DNA of 64,000 nucleotides from Platycnemis pennipes (lineage: Eukaryota > Arthropoda > Insecta > Odonata > Platycnemididae): positions 47,324,107-47,388,106 of the forward strand of contig OW121846.1 in assembly GCA_933228895.1 (NCBI GenBank), in the 5' to 3' direction. Under the pieces are notes generated by a model. That model was given only the letters and a program-made list of their open reading frames with translations, did no database searches and was not told the DNA's origin. Positions within the stretch are counted from its first letter, which is position 1; each line of letters opens with the position of its first letter. A program made the translations under genes and the position numbers. This document shows positions 42,281 through 52,600 of the stretch, in pieces.

Positions 42281-43180
42281 AAAGTTACAACAAAAAATTA
42301 ACTGATTAAAGTTATAGTTCATCACTGTAAAAAGTAACGAGTTAACGCTGAAAGTCACTTTTCTGAGAAAGTAACCCATTAAAGATAAATTTGAGAAAAG
42401 TAACTTTTACGTTAAACATTACTTTTTCAGTTACTTTGGCTAATTGGAGGCCGTAATGGTTTTTTACTTTAGCAAAACAAAGTAAATTGACATTGTTTTT
42501 TTCCATCCGCATCAATTTTTTAACAATATTTGATAAACCGGGGAACAACAAAGGCATTTTAAAAGTTAAAACTGATGTAATATTTAATTAACCAAATGGC
42601 AATAATTAAAGTGCTACGAAATTTTTCCACTCTCCGTTGGTGAAGGTCCGCTCTTCGAAAAAGCTAGAGGTCAGCTCTTCGTGGAAAGAAGCAGTTTCGG
42701 AATTGACCTCAAACGCAACAGTTACAGTCACAACTCAGCATTGCTACTAATGCTCTTTATTTTTATACCCTTCCTCCCCCTTCATTGGCAAGTATTTACC
42801 CCGAATTCCCCTGATTGCACAAGTTACATTTCCTTTACACACGACACTTATGATTCAAACATATTGTTTCAATTTGTGGTTGCCTCAACTCCGCTTATGT
42901 TTGGATGTATTCGTCTGGACCTATTCATTGCATTCTTATACAACTATCCAGTTATGTTGCATTCTTAGATACAATTTTACTTTCCTATTTGTCTGTTGGG
43001 CAAGCTTTGAGAATTGGAACAGGTCGACATTCCCCAAAAATTGAGGAAAAAAATTAACTGAAGTTAGTTTTGTGCCAATTAATGTATGATTTGAACGATC
43101 AAAAGTTAAAAGTTAGTTCTTCTAAAAAGTAACGCTTAAGTTAAATAGTTAAATAAATTTCTTTCGATAATTTCAATCGT
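42281..43180. repeat. Possible non-autonomous element with AAGTAAC subterminal repeats
   Basis: Both flanks of this block are dense in (A)AAGTAAC / GTTACTTT words: about 42290-42440 on the left and 43080-43170 on the right, on both strands. The middle 600 bp lack them. Such clustering at two ends is typical of subterminal transposase sites, but no sharp TIR or duplication could be fixed by eye. Confidence 0.4.
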
Positions 43181-43189
43181 TAATCTCAA

Positions 43190-43440
43190 CTTTGCTCGGT
43201 GTTCGACCAGAAGGTTGGTTGGTACAGCTCACCGCGTACTTGGTCATTATCGTGTATAACTCACAGGTTCAGGATATGCTAGTTCCTTTCCTTGTACCAC
43301 CTGCCAACGAAGTTCTAAAAATCATAGAATCGCACCGCGAGAATTTTAGGCCGGGGTGTCCATTAAGCCTTTTGCCCGGGATTTAAATCCGGGATCCTCG
43401 ACTGCGTAGCCCAATGCGTCACCACAACCCCTCATTCATC
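43190..43440 (-). repeat. tRNA-derived SINE
   Basis: GCCCGGGATTTAAATCCGGG and CGACTGCGTAGCCCAATGCG (plus strand) mirror the layout at 29470-29510. Upstream, TTCCTTTCCTTGTACCACCT also has a partner at 45775-45800. This supports one SINE family with copies at 29.4, 43.3 and 45.8 kb. Confidence 0.5.
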
Positions 43441-43889
43441 TCTATGTAAAATTTACTACTTTACGGGTTCACTTCGCGGATGTCCTTGTTATCCATTGTA
43501 AAAACAACATTATATTATTCAACAGAGATTTTTATTCGAAAATGTTTCTAATTTTACGATCAAACGCATGAAAAATTATGCATTGACATGAAAAGGGAAC
43601 ATTTGCTCTTTCCGCAGACAATTATTACTTAGCTACTAAGGAAAAATCCGCGAACGACTGATGCTGCGAAATCTGAACCGAGAGTTAGCGGCGGTCGAGA
43701 GTATTCACTAAAATATACGGTAATTCTCCCATAACACTTTGGCGTTCTTGCATTTCCCAACATCCGTCAAACTCCGTCAGGAAGTGTTTCACACTCAAAG
43801 GGGAGTCTCAGTTACCAGAGCAGCGTGGATTCGTCCCGCCAGTGAAGATTGATGAGTGAGTAAGGACGTTGTGTACTTTGCGGAGAGCA

Positions 43890-44010
43890 TTAGAGTTTAG
43901 GACTCCGTCCGTCGGATGGGACGCAAAGCCGTAGTCCTCTTGGCGTCTTTTCGTTAAGAACAGGCTAATACCGACGTCGGATTTCTCTCCAACTTTCCTC
44001 CTTTCCCATC
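43890..44010 (+). repeat. Dispersed repeat family R (copy 4)
   Basis: CGTCGGATGGGACGCAAAGC, a CTTGGCGTC block and AAGAACAGGCTAATACCGAC followed by ATTTCTCTCCAAC. This is the best match to the copy at 5180-5250. Confidence 0.5.
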
Positions 44011-44049
44011 CTCATACCTTTTCTCCCGGCCAGAAACGCTAATACGTGA

Positions 44050-44310
44050 GGTTACAGACTTAGACTAGATTAAGACGCAGTGCCCTGCACTCAAGTGCGA
44101 GGTTGCGAATTCCTCCCCAAGACTGCTCCTGATGGAGGTGGGCTTTATTTAAGGTTATGTCGGACCGTCTAAGCTAACCCTACGTCTAAATAAAACGCTG
44201 TATTTATTCCCGAGACGGGATGTTGAACCGCGACCTTTGGATTACCCCCCCGGCGGGTCACCCAGCTGTCTGCCGCGCCTAGCTTGAGACAACCATCCCA
44301 AGTGTTTCGT
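44050..44310. repeat. Inverted pair of SINE-like segments
   Basis: A forward tRNA-like segment (GACGCAGTGCCCTGCACTCA, GCGAGGTTGCGAATTCC) runs into TTATGTCGGACCGTCTAAGC, and from 44160 an antisense copy follows (complement of AATCCAAAGGTCGCGGTTCA with GACGGGA...). The same family occurs at 28075-28215. Confidence 0.45.
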
Positions 44311-45155
44311 AGCGCTAAAAGGGGTGGGACCAATACTATGCGTTTATCATCGACAGGGAGTGGGGGCTCTAAAACGTAAAGGAGAGGGTACTTCATAAAT
44401 GCATCCAATGTTCATTTTAATGACGATACAAAAAATTATTATCCACTAAATAACTTTATTGTAAAATAAGCTGTCGACAGATCACGTCAATTTTATCCTT
44501 CGCATTAATGAAGTGCACCTTGTCAGCATTGAGCCATGTAGAGGGATGGTAAAAGTCATTCCAAAGCTTTATAGAACGGAAAGGTGGCGGTAAAAAAATT
44601 TGAAAAAATAATTATATAATATACGTCCGACGGGCGGAGTGCTGAACTTTATGTACCTCGGTAAAGACCGGTATTTAATGAAAAATCTCTACCAGTTCAG
44701 AGATTCGAGCCCGGACCCTCAGACTGGGGGAAGTACTAAAGCCGACACACATTCACGATCTTCGAGGTATTATGCCAATGCCGTTTTTTTACTTATGGTA
44801 AGTGGATTTCCAAAACCAAGAATGAATGTTTTTCAATATTCATTTTTGGTTTTTGGGGATTTCAATACCATCAGTTCTTTAGCTTGGATACAGTATGCCT
44901 TAGGTGTTTCTTCCAATCTGAAAATTTCCCTAACCTCACCCCCAGCTTCCTACAGGTGTAGGAGAATCTATCTCTTTCTGATGATAGAGATCCCAGCGAA
45001 ATATCCCATAAAGGAGGGAGGAATAAAATAAGCAATTACGATCTCAAAACTTTATCCATTGAAATTAGTTTGATTCAGATTGAAAATAAGTGGAGGCAAA
45101 AATACTGATCTAGCAATTTAGAGGGCCTTGGTTTGAGGCCCAATAGTGGTGGCTT
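44311..45155. other. No gene recognised; one tRNA-like SINE relic
   Basis: At 44690-44730 the complement reads CAGTCTGAGGGTCCGGGCTC and GAATCTCTGAACTGG, an antisense B-box-like arrangement. Otherwise no coding similarity is seen; the 130-codon frame at 44639-45031 is not recognisable. Confidence 0.35.
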
Positions 45156-45159
45156 TTCA

Positions 45160-45330
45160 GACCCATCCTCACACGAGTGCTGTGCGGAGAGCTCTTCAAG
45201 TTCAACACACTGTCCATCACATGTGACGTTAAGCTGTGGGCCCCTTGGTGTCTTTAATTGAAGATAGACTAATGAGGCACTGGGTTTCTCTTTGCCCACC
45301 CTCCTCCGCAGCCAAATTTTTCCCTTTCCA
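45160..45330 (+). repeat. Dispersed repeat family R (copy 5)
   Basis: Contains CTGTGGGCCCCTTGGTGTCT, AGATAGACTAATGAGGCACT and GGGTTTCTCTTTGCCCACC, aligned to the core of copies 1-4 but more diverged. Confidence 0.4.
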
Positions 45331-45689
45331 AACACCTACTAATCCTTCTAAGAGTAATGGTTATAACTGTCACCTCCCTAAACTAGTTTCATATGCCCTA
45401 TCAGCAGCTGTCATCAGTAGATCACACTCTTGGAATACATAGCTGAACGATGCTGAGATCACAGATAGAGGCTCAAAATGGTGAGAGCATTTACTACCAA
45501 GGCTTCAAAAACTTCATTCATGGAATTCGTAACAACACAGGCTTAAGCATTGATGGAAATCAATGAGCCAGTTCATCACATTCAAGTGTTTTTCATGCAC
45601 TCTTCTACATGAACAAAGGACTTATGTTAGGTGTTGAGTACTGTAAAGATCAATTGTTTGTAATTTTTTTCAGAATATGGCAGCAAAAA

Positions 45690-45935
45690 TACACTGAGCT
45701 CAATCCATAGGTCTGTCAATTGAGGTTGGAGCTCACCAAATGATGTCAAAATTCACACATCAGGGAGGGGAGGGCAGCTCCTTTCCCTGTGCCAGCTGTG
45801 ATTTCTCAGAAATACCAGGTAGCCAAAAAATTTACTCAGCTTTGATTTAACTGGACATGTCCAATGGCAAGCAGTAGATTCAAACCCAGGGAACACAAAA
45901 TGTCTGGCCAATGGTCTCCTCGACTGGGCTGAATC
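45690..45935. repeat. SINE-like relic
   Basis: AGCTCCTTTCCCTGTGCCAG and GTAGATTCAAACCCAGGGAA parallel the 43190-43440 SINE in order, with stronger divergence. Confidence 0.35.
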
Positions 45936-46705
45936 TACTCAACACACTGCCAAGGACAGAAAAGCATTTTTCAAATCTTGTAGCATCTACCCAGACAACA
46001 CAGATTTGGTATTATTACAGTTTTACAATTGTATTACAATCATATTACAAAAGATGGCTATTTGTATTACAATTGTATTACAGTTGTAATACAGTGTCAA
46101 ATGTCCTCTAATACCATTGTAATACAGTTGTATTACAGAAGCAAAATACAAGGGATTTACAAATTGTTTTACGTTTGTAACTTAGATCCAATTTACAATC
46201 ATTTTACAAATTGTATAATGATTGTATAATAGTGACAAAATACAATCGTTTTACGAATTGTATTATTGTTGTAATTTAGATATCAATTACAATTGTTTTA
46301 CGAAACAATATTTCGTATTACCCCTGTAAATTTGTAGGAAATACAGGACTTTCAAGTAAAAATAAAAGTATTTGCTCTGTAACATTAAATTTCTTTTATT
46401 CAAAAGAGAACTGTGGTCAAACATAGTTATGGCACGTACAGCAAAACTGGTATCTCCTCAATGCCTCTCGTTATCGTGAACTTCCACCAAATAACAGTCA
46501 GAGCAACCGTATACAAAACTATCAATTTCAAAAATATCTACGATATTCTCAACGAAATAATCAATTTCATTAACGAGCTGGTAAATGTATTACAAGTGTT
46601 ACACATAACATTTATCTTTATAACTCAGGCATTTTTTAAAGATACGTGAATTCAGCTATCCCGTGGAGGAATGAAGGCGTGAAAAGTAAACGCTGTGTAA
46701 AACAC

Positions 46706-46909
46706 TCATGCACATTTACCGCATTCGCAGTTAAAGGGTGCACAATTCGTAGGTCTGGTCACACATGGCATAAACTGTGCAAGCTCATGTACTAAAGGAT
46801 TCCTCATCCACTCCATTAAAATATCATTGTGAAACCATGCGTAACAACTTACGTGAATGAATGGGTACTCGTCAATGCAATAGAACCGGTTATAATTTCG
46901 TCCATCCAC
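46706..46909 (-). other. Short open frame inside the palindrome-rich element (unrecognised)
   Basis: Sixty-seven codons rich in C, H, W and Y (PFIHVSCYAWFHNDILMEWM; ending CAPFNCECGKCA). The paired cysteines at the end suggest a small metal-binding motif or a coding relic. I do not recognise the family and no exon structure is evident. Confidence 0.25.
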
Positions 46910-47262
46910 ACGAACATGGAATCATACGGGTTCATGCATTGTGTAACCAGGCCCTATAAACCATGGCTGAACTTGTAGCTAACTACGCTCTACGTAAATC
47001 GAGGAAATTAAAATTATTATGCACAGAGGCATTAAGGATAAATACATAATACTCTTACCAAGATCTAAATCGTAACAATTACGTTCAAAAGCATTTACAC
47101 TTGCCATTAAGTCTCATAAACAGTTTAACTCGTAAAGGACTTAAGTATGCACACAATTAAAAGGAGTAAAAGCTTACTAACGTTGCTGTGGGTCGGCGGA
47201 TTCATAATAAACAAACATAAATTGGCGATACTAGCGGTGTCCTGCGCTAAAGAAACACACCA

Positions 47263-48010
47263 AGTTTTTGCAAGCGCGCGAACAATACTTTTGTACTATT
47301 TTCATTAATACAAATGTAATACATTGGCTTTACGAATTGTATATTCTTGGTATTTTAGTGCTGTTTTACAATCATATTACCATTGGCCACATAGCCACCT
47401 TCGTATGCGCGCGCACAAGACGTTTGTATTATTTTTCGTGTTACAATTGTAATACAATGGTTATACAAATTTGTATATTCTTGGTATTTCAATGCTGTTT
47501 TACAATCATTTTATCATTGGAAACATAGCCACCTTCGTATGCGCGTGCACAAGACGTTTGTATTATTTTTCGTGTTACAATTGTAATACAATGGTTAAAC
47601 AAATTTGTATATTCTTTGTATTTTAATGGTGTTTTACAATCATTTTACCACTGGCCACATAGGCAACTTCGTATGCGCGCGCACATGACGTTTGTATTAT
47701 TTTTCGTGTTACAATTGTAATACGATGGTTATACAAATTTGTATATTCTTGATATTTCAATGCTGTTTTACAATCACTTTATCATTGGCAACATAGCCAC
47801 CTTCGTATGCGCCCGCACAAGACGTTTGTATTATTTTTCGTGTTACAATTGTAATACAATGGTTAAACAAATTTGTATATTCTTTGTATTTTAATGGTGT
47901 TTTACAATCATTTTACCACTGGCCACATAGGCAACTTCGTATGCGCGCGCACATGACATTTGTATTATTTTTCGTGTTACAATTGTAATACGATGGTTTT
48001 ACAAATTTGT
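47263..48010. repeat. 134-bp tandem repeat, about 5.5 units (268-bp higher order)
   Basis: TCGTATGCGC recurs at 47401, 47535, 47669, 47803 and 47937, exactly 134 bp apart. Alternate units share AGGCAACTTCGTATGCGCGC versus AGCCACCTTCGTATGCGC, giving a 268-bp higher-order period. Each unit contains the palindromic ACAATTGTAATAC and TTTTACAATCATTTTA motifs seen at the left end of the element. Confidence 0.88.
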
Positions 48011-48174
48011 ATATTCCTTGTATTTTTGATGCTGTAATACAATAGTATTACGATTGCTTTGTATGAAATGTCCTGTAATACAGTTGTATTACAAATTTTT
48101 TTACGAAAACTATACAATTTGTAACTGTACAAGGGAATTACAATTTGTATACCAATGGCTGTGCTGTCTGGGTA

Positions 48175-49592
48175 TCTACCTCTTTAAAAAAGTTGAACAA
48201 AATATGAAGCATCCCGAGAGATAAAGATTACAGGACAACCCATCATAAATATGAAAATTTCCAATCTATTTCCATCTAATCAGAAATTTTCCACTGCTGA
48301 GACTTAATGAAATTGTTAAAAAATGTAAGTGGAGTAAAGAAGGTACAAAATCTTTGGTAATAAAGATATGTCATGTACACCCAAGAGTACATTATATGTA
48401 TGTCCCAATTGGCATTTAATGCATTTAGTTAGATTTAAAAAAACTGTTGTTCTGAAGATTTCATAGAATTTGATGGATATGGTATCACATTTAACCCTCT
48501 TAGTGCCACCAAATTTTGGTGGTACAAGCGAAAAATGAATTGGAGAGTTTTGTAACTTCTTGCGAAAAATATAAACAATATGAATTTACTTTTTGGATAT
48601 GAATTTAATGTTTTTTTCTTTAACAAAAGGTGGAATAACTGTTTTTATGGTATTCTGATAGTTAGCATAAAGGATAAATGTAATTATTATAACAAAAATA
48701 GTTTTAACATTAATTTGCTACTTGAGCTGATATATATCACCCATGGCAGAAAGAGGGTTAAAATTATTTTTCTACAGCCCATAATCACACCTTCTGCAGC
48801 AGTGAAACCATTTAGAATAGACAAATGAGACCTCATCACTAAGATATATGCATAATGAAAATAATCAATCTCTGACTTTATGAAGAGTAATTGTGACATA
48901 TAATAATTATGATATGTTAATAATAGTTCTTCAATCACTGTAAAGATAATCTTGGCATATTTCAGTTGAATATAGTTCAGGCTCTTTTCATATACAACTT
49001 TCAATTGAAAATGACATTTTGTCGACATGCCCTGGGACAAAATTTGTCATATAAATAGGCAAAGGTGACTGACATATTATCTCTCATAATTTAATTCATT
49101 TATTCGTTTATGTTACAATTGCCAAAAACTTAGGTATTGGAATAAATTCAATTTAAACTTTAAATTTTTCAACATGCACACATGAATTTGAAATAATTTC
49201 TGTACACTTGAAACACTATGAATTCAACAAGAATTTTAACAAGCTGTCAGCTCAATTATTAAGTACATCTTACCGCAACTTCATAGCAATAGCAATTTGT
49301 CCACAATGTCTTGTCCCCACTCTGAATTACTTATTTTTTATTCATTTTTATGCAAATATAACAATTCAATTGACGTATGATGAGATATAACCATCACCAC
49401 TTTCATAAGCATTTTCAAGCATTTCTTGCTCAATTTTATCAGAGCTCAAAGTACCCAATAGCCAATGGATGACAATGAAAAAAGAAAGTTGAGCTGAAGG
49501 CTTCCTGTGAATTTTTGTCAAATTTTCTGGAATTTGGATCAAATCATACTAACTTCATCAAAATTGGAAAATGTATTAACAATCACTGAATG
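48175..49592. other. No gene recognised
   Basis: AT-rich DNA downstream of the dehydrogenase stop codon. It may contain that gene's 3' UTR; AATAAA-like signals are numerous and not diagnostic. Confidence 0.4.
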
Positions 49593-49648
49593 CTAGTACT
49601 CCACAATAACACACTTAGTCCTCAAGTACTCATGAAGAGCTTCCAAGC
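49593..49648 (-). CDS. ALDH1L1: ALDH1L1-like terminal coding exon
   Basis: Read on the minus strand, an acceptor TACTTTTCAG precedes GCTTGGAAGCTCTTCATGAG. Joined to the previous exon it gives [20 protein letters not shown] and a TAG stop at 49593-49595. It is too short to appear as an open frame and was found from the family's C-terminal signature. Confidence 0.9.
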
Positions 49649-52600
49649 CTGAAAAGTATTAAAGTTGAATTAAGTGGGGAGAGCAGACACTTGATACAGA
49701 GAGTACTTAAATAAGAATCATGCCACAGAAATATTTGATTTGGCCTCTTTTCATGTAACTATAAGAAAGATATCAAGGCAGATATGATGGATGTTCCTAA
49801 AAATATTCAACCAGTTTTTTACAAACATTTGAGAAATAGCTACATCATTTGAGAAATATCTAATTAATACATGCATGAATCAATATCCAAGAAAACACAA
49901 CTTCCTGGCTTCACAGTCCCAAGTTCAGGAATATAAAATCATTCAAATCTAAATGAATAAACATTCACCCCACCAACACTTACTAACAACTGAGGTATTT
50001 TTGACTTCGTGGATTGGAATAGTTCCCTGGGATAATGTACCAAGGGATGTAGCTGGGATAAAATTCAATATTTACCTGGTTGGTTGTTATAATATGATTT
50101 AAAGCATTTTTAAGCTTCTCACAACCAAAAACTGAAAAAGCATTCAAGTACTGAGAGCCATGCGTTATCTTGATTAAAATTTTTTTTCAAATAAAAATAC
50201 CAGAACCAAAAATATGTGGATTCAACACTATTCTGATTCAATGAAATATAGATAGCAAACAATTCAAAACAAAATAGAGAGAGGTGACTAAGTAAAAAAT
50301 GGAGGTAAAGGTGGCAACAAGAAAAGGAACACTTGTCATTTACATGATTGAGTGCAGAAAATGTAAAGGAAAGAAAGAGAAAATAGGAGAGGTAGCTTAG
50401 GATAAGAGAATAGCTAGATCTGTAGAGAAAACAAGAAGGATTTTGAAAGATCAGAGGTTGAGAAGCATAAAACCGCAGGGGAGTTAAAGAGGAAGTTAAA
50501 GAGAAGAAAATGAATGGAACATGAATATACAGAAAAGAGAATACAGAGAACAAAAGAACTTAAAGAAATATTTAAGACAACATTGGAAATATATAGGATG
50601 ACAGGAAAATACAAATCAATTCCTAATCTGTTCTATAGCAATTTTTCTCTCAAGTTCAATGACATTCAAATAGAGCTGACTTACCGAGATCTTTACCAAA
50701 GCCAGATTGCTTGAATCCACCAAAAGGTGAGGCTACATCCGTTTTGTTGTAAGTATTGACAAAAACTGTTCCAGCCTCTATTTTGTCTGCTACAAGTAAT
50801 GCTCTATTAATATTGGTTGTAAACACTCCAGCAGCTAGAGCATACTCTGTGTTATTGGCTCGATGAATCAAAGATGCAGTATCACTATGAAGAAAGAATT
50901 GGAAAAATTGAATGCCATTTTAAATGCATTCTTCTACAAAGATGCTGAGTGACACTCAACACAGCCTACTGAGGCAGGCTCAGTAGGCTGTGTGGAGTGC
51001 CACTCACTTAAATCATTTAGGATCAACACAAATTTGCAGCTATTTCCGATAAGCACTGGTGCATACGTAATAACCAATGCTCATGAAATATAGTCTTCTT
51101 TTAAATACCTTTCCAGAGTATGGAAAATCAGAATAAAGTATGTCATCAACAATAATAATACATTCATTTTAAAAGAACAGCGTGCAAAAAATGTAGGTAT
51201 GTGAGATTATCCACCAGATTTTCAACCAGCGTGGGAGTGCGTTTTGGTTTTCCCCGAAGTGAGTGTCGCGAAGTATTGACGTGGTCGATGCGTCGGGCAG
51301 GCGCACAAACTTGGCGCCCACTGAAAAAACTTCATTTCACTTGATCCCGGATGCGTCGTCGTATATTGGTTTCATAACTCGGGTCAGCACGGCCCCATCA
51401 TCGTGCAGTCGACGTCTTTTCTTTTACGTATGATAATCCCCGACAATTATAACAAACATCCAGTGCCAAAGCGATAAAAATAGTTTTACTGCAAACATCG
51501 TGAAAATTTGTGCATATCCTGTAAGTTAGTCAACACGCTCGTTTTTTTAGCTTGGCGAGCGTGAAATACGGAGCATGTCAATTGACGTGGTACCGATTTT
51601 TGCATAAATAATTAAAAATTTTACTCAAATCATATATAAACATGTATAAGGAACTATACTAAATACAAATTAAATTTAAAAAAATTTTTTAATCAGCTGA
51701 TTCTGACGACTTTCATGAAAATCGGCCCCGCATTGAATGTGTTAAGAAGCAGTAGTGACTTGAGGAAGGCAAACAATATCTAACATCAATAGCACCATTA
51801 CAGATGGGAATTCAGTAGAGGTAAGTATGTTTTAGGGAATGGAGGAAGGGGGGAAATAAACCTGGTGGCAACACCAGCTTTCTGTTAAGAGCCTACTATA
51901 AACTACGAAGCACCAAGGAGTTCATGGTTTAATATCCTATCCAAGAGACTGAGTACTGAACTTAAAGTACATTTCACATGGTTGTATGGACCAATATGTT
52001 AATGAAAAATTCTTTCCATCCAACCATGTGTATATTTTGTACATAGGTACCTTGAGTTGAATTTTGAGATCAGCATGATTGGTCCAAAAGATTCCTCTTG
52101 AGCAACAGTCATGTAGTCCTCAACATTGGTAAAAACAGTGGGTTCCATGAAAAATCCTGTTCGGTCCACTCTTGATCCACCACAAAGCAACTGAGCTCCC
52201 TCTTTCACACCAATATCACAGTATTTCAACAGAGTCTTGAGATGAGCTGCATGGTTCTGCGGCCCATGGTGAGTTGCTCTGTCAAAGGGATCTCCAATAA
52301 CCTGTTCCAAAATTGACCATATAAACACATTCAGTGTATAATAATAATAATTAATATCTCAAACAAGAGAAGGCATAATTTAACCTTCCCTTTTATACCA
52401 ATGAATACAAATATCTTGTCACATATAAGTGGCACTGCCAATGATGTACCAAGGTATGAACAAAATAATTATGTACTGAATATTTTATAAAATGCTATAC
52501 TAATTGAGTAAAACATAAAAATAAGACTTTTAGTATATACACAAAGGGTCATGAAGAGCAGAAAGGCCAGAGCGAAATACATGGGTTGCTCAATTCCTGC

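Larger units (their letters stand above)
45990..48172. mobile_element. Palindrome-rich TIR element with TTGTAATAC repeats
   Basis: Left end CCCAGACAACACAGA...TTGGTAT and right end (reverse complement) CCCAGACAGCACAGCCATTG, TTGGTAT are inverted partners; each is flanked by TA (45988-45989, 48173-48174). Inside both ends are dozens of copies of TTGTATTAC, ACAATTGTAATAC and TTTTACAATCATTTTA, many of them palindromic. The right half is a 134-bp tandem array. The middle (46380-47250) is ordinary AT-rich DNA with no recognised transposase. The TA duplication suggests Tc1/mariner-like or another TA-targeting transposition, but the class is unknown to me. Confidence 0.65.

Noticed and set aside
50119..50614. 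Hydrophobic minus-strand frame of 144 codons, possibly a membrane protein
   Set aside because: It lies in the last intron of the ALDH1L1-like gene in A-rich sequence; the F/L/S-rich translation reflects purine-rich composition on the plus strand.
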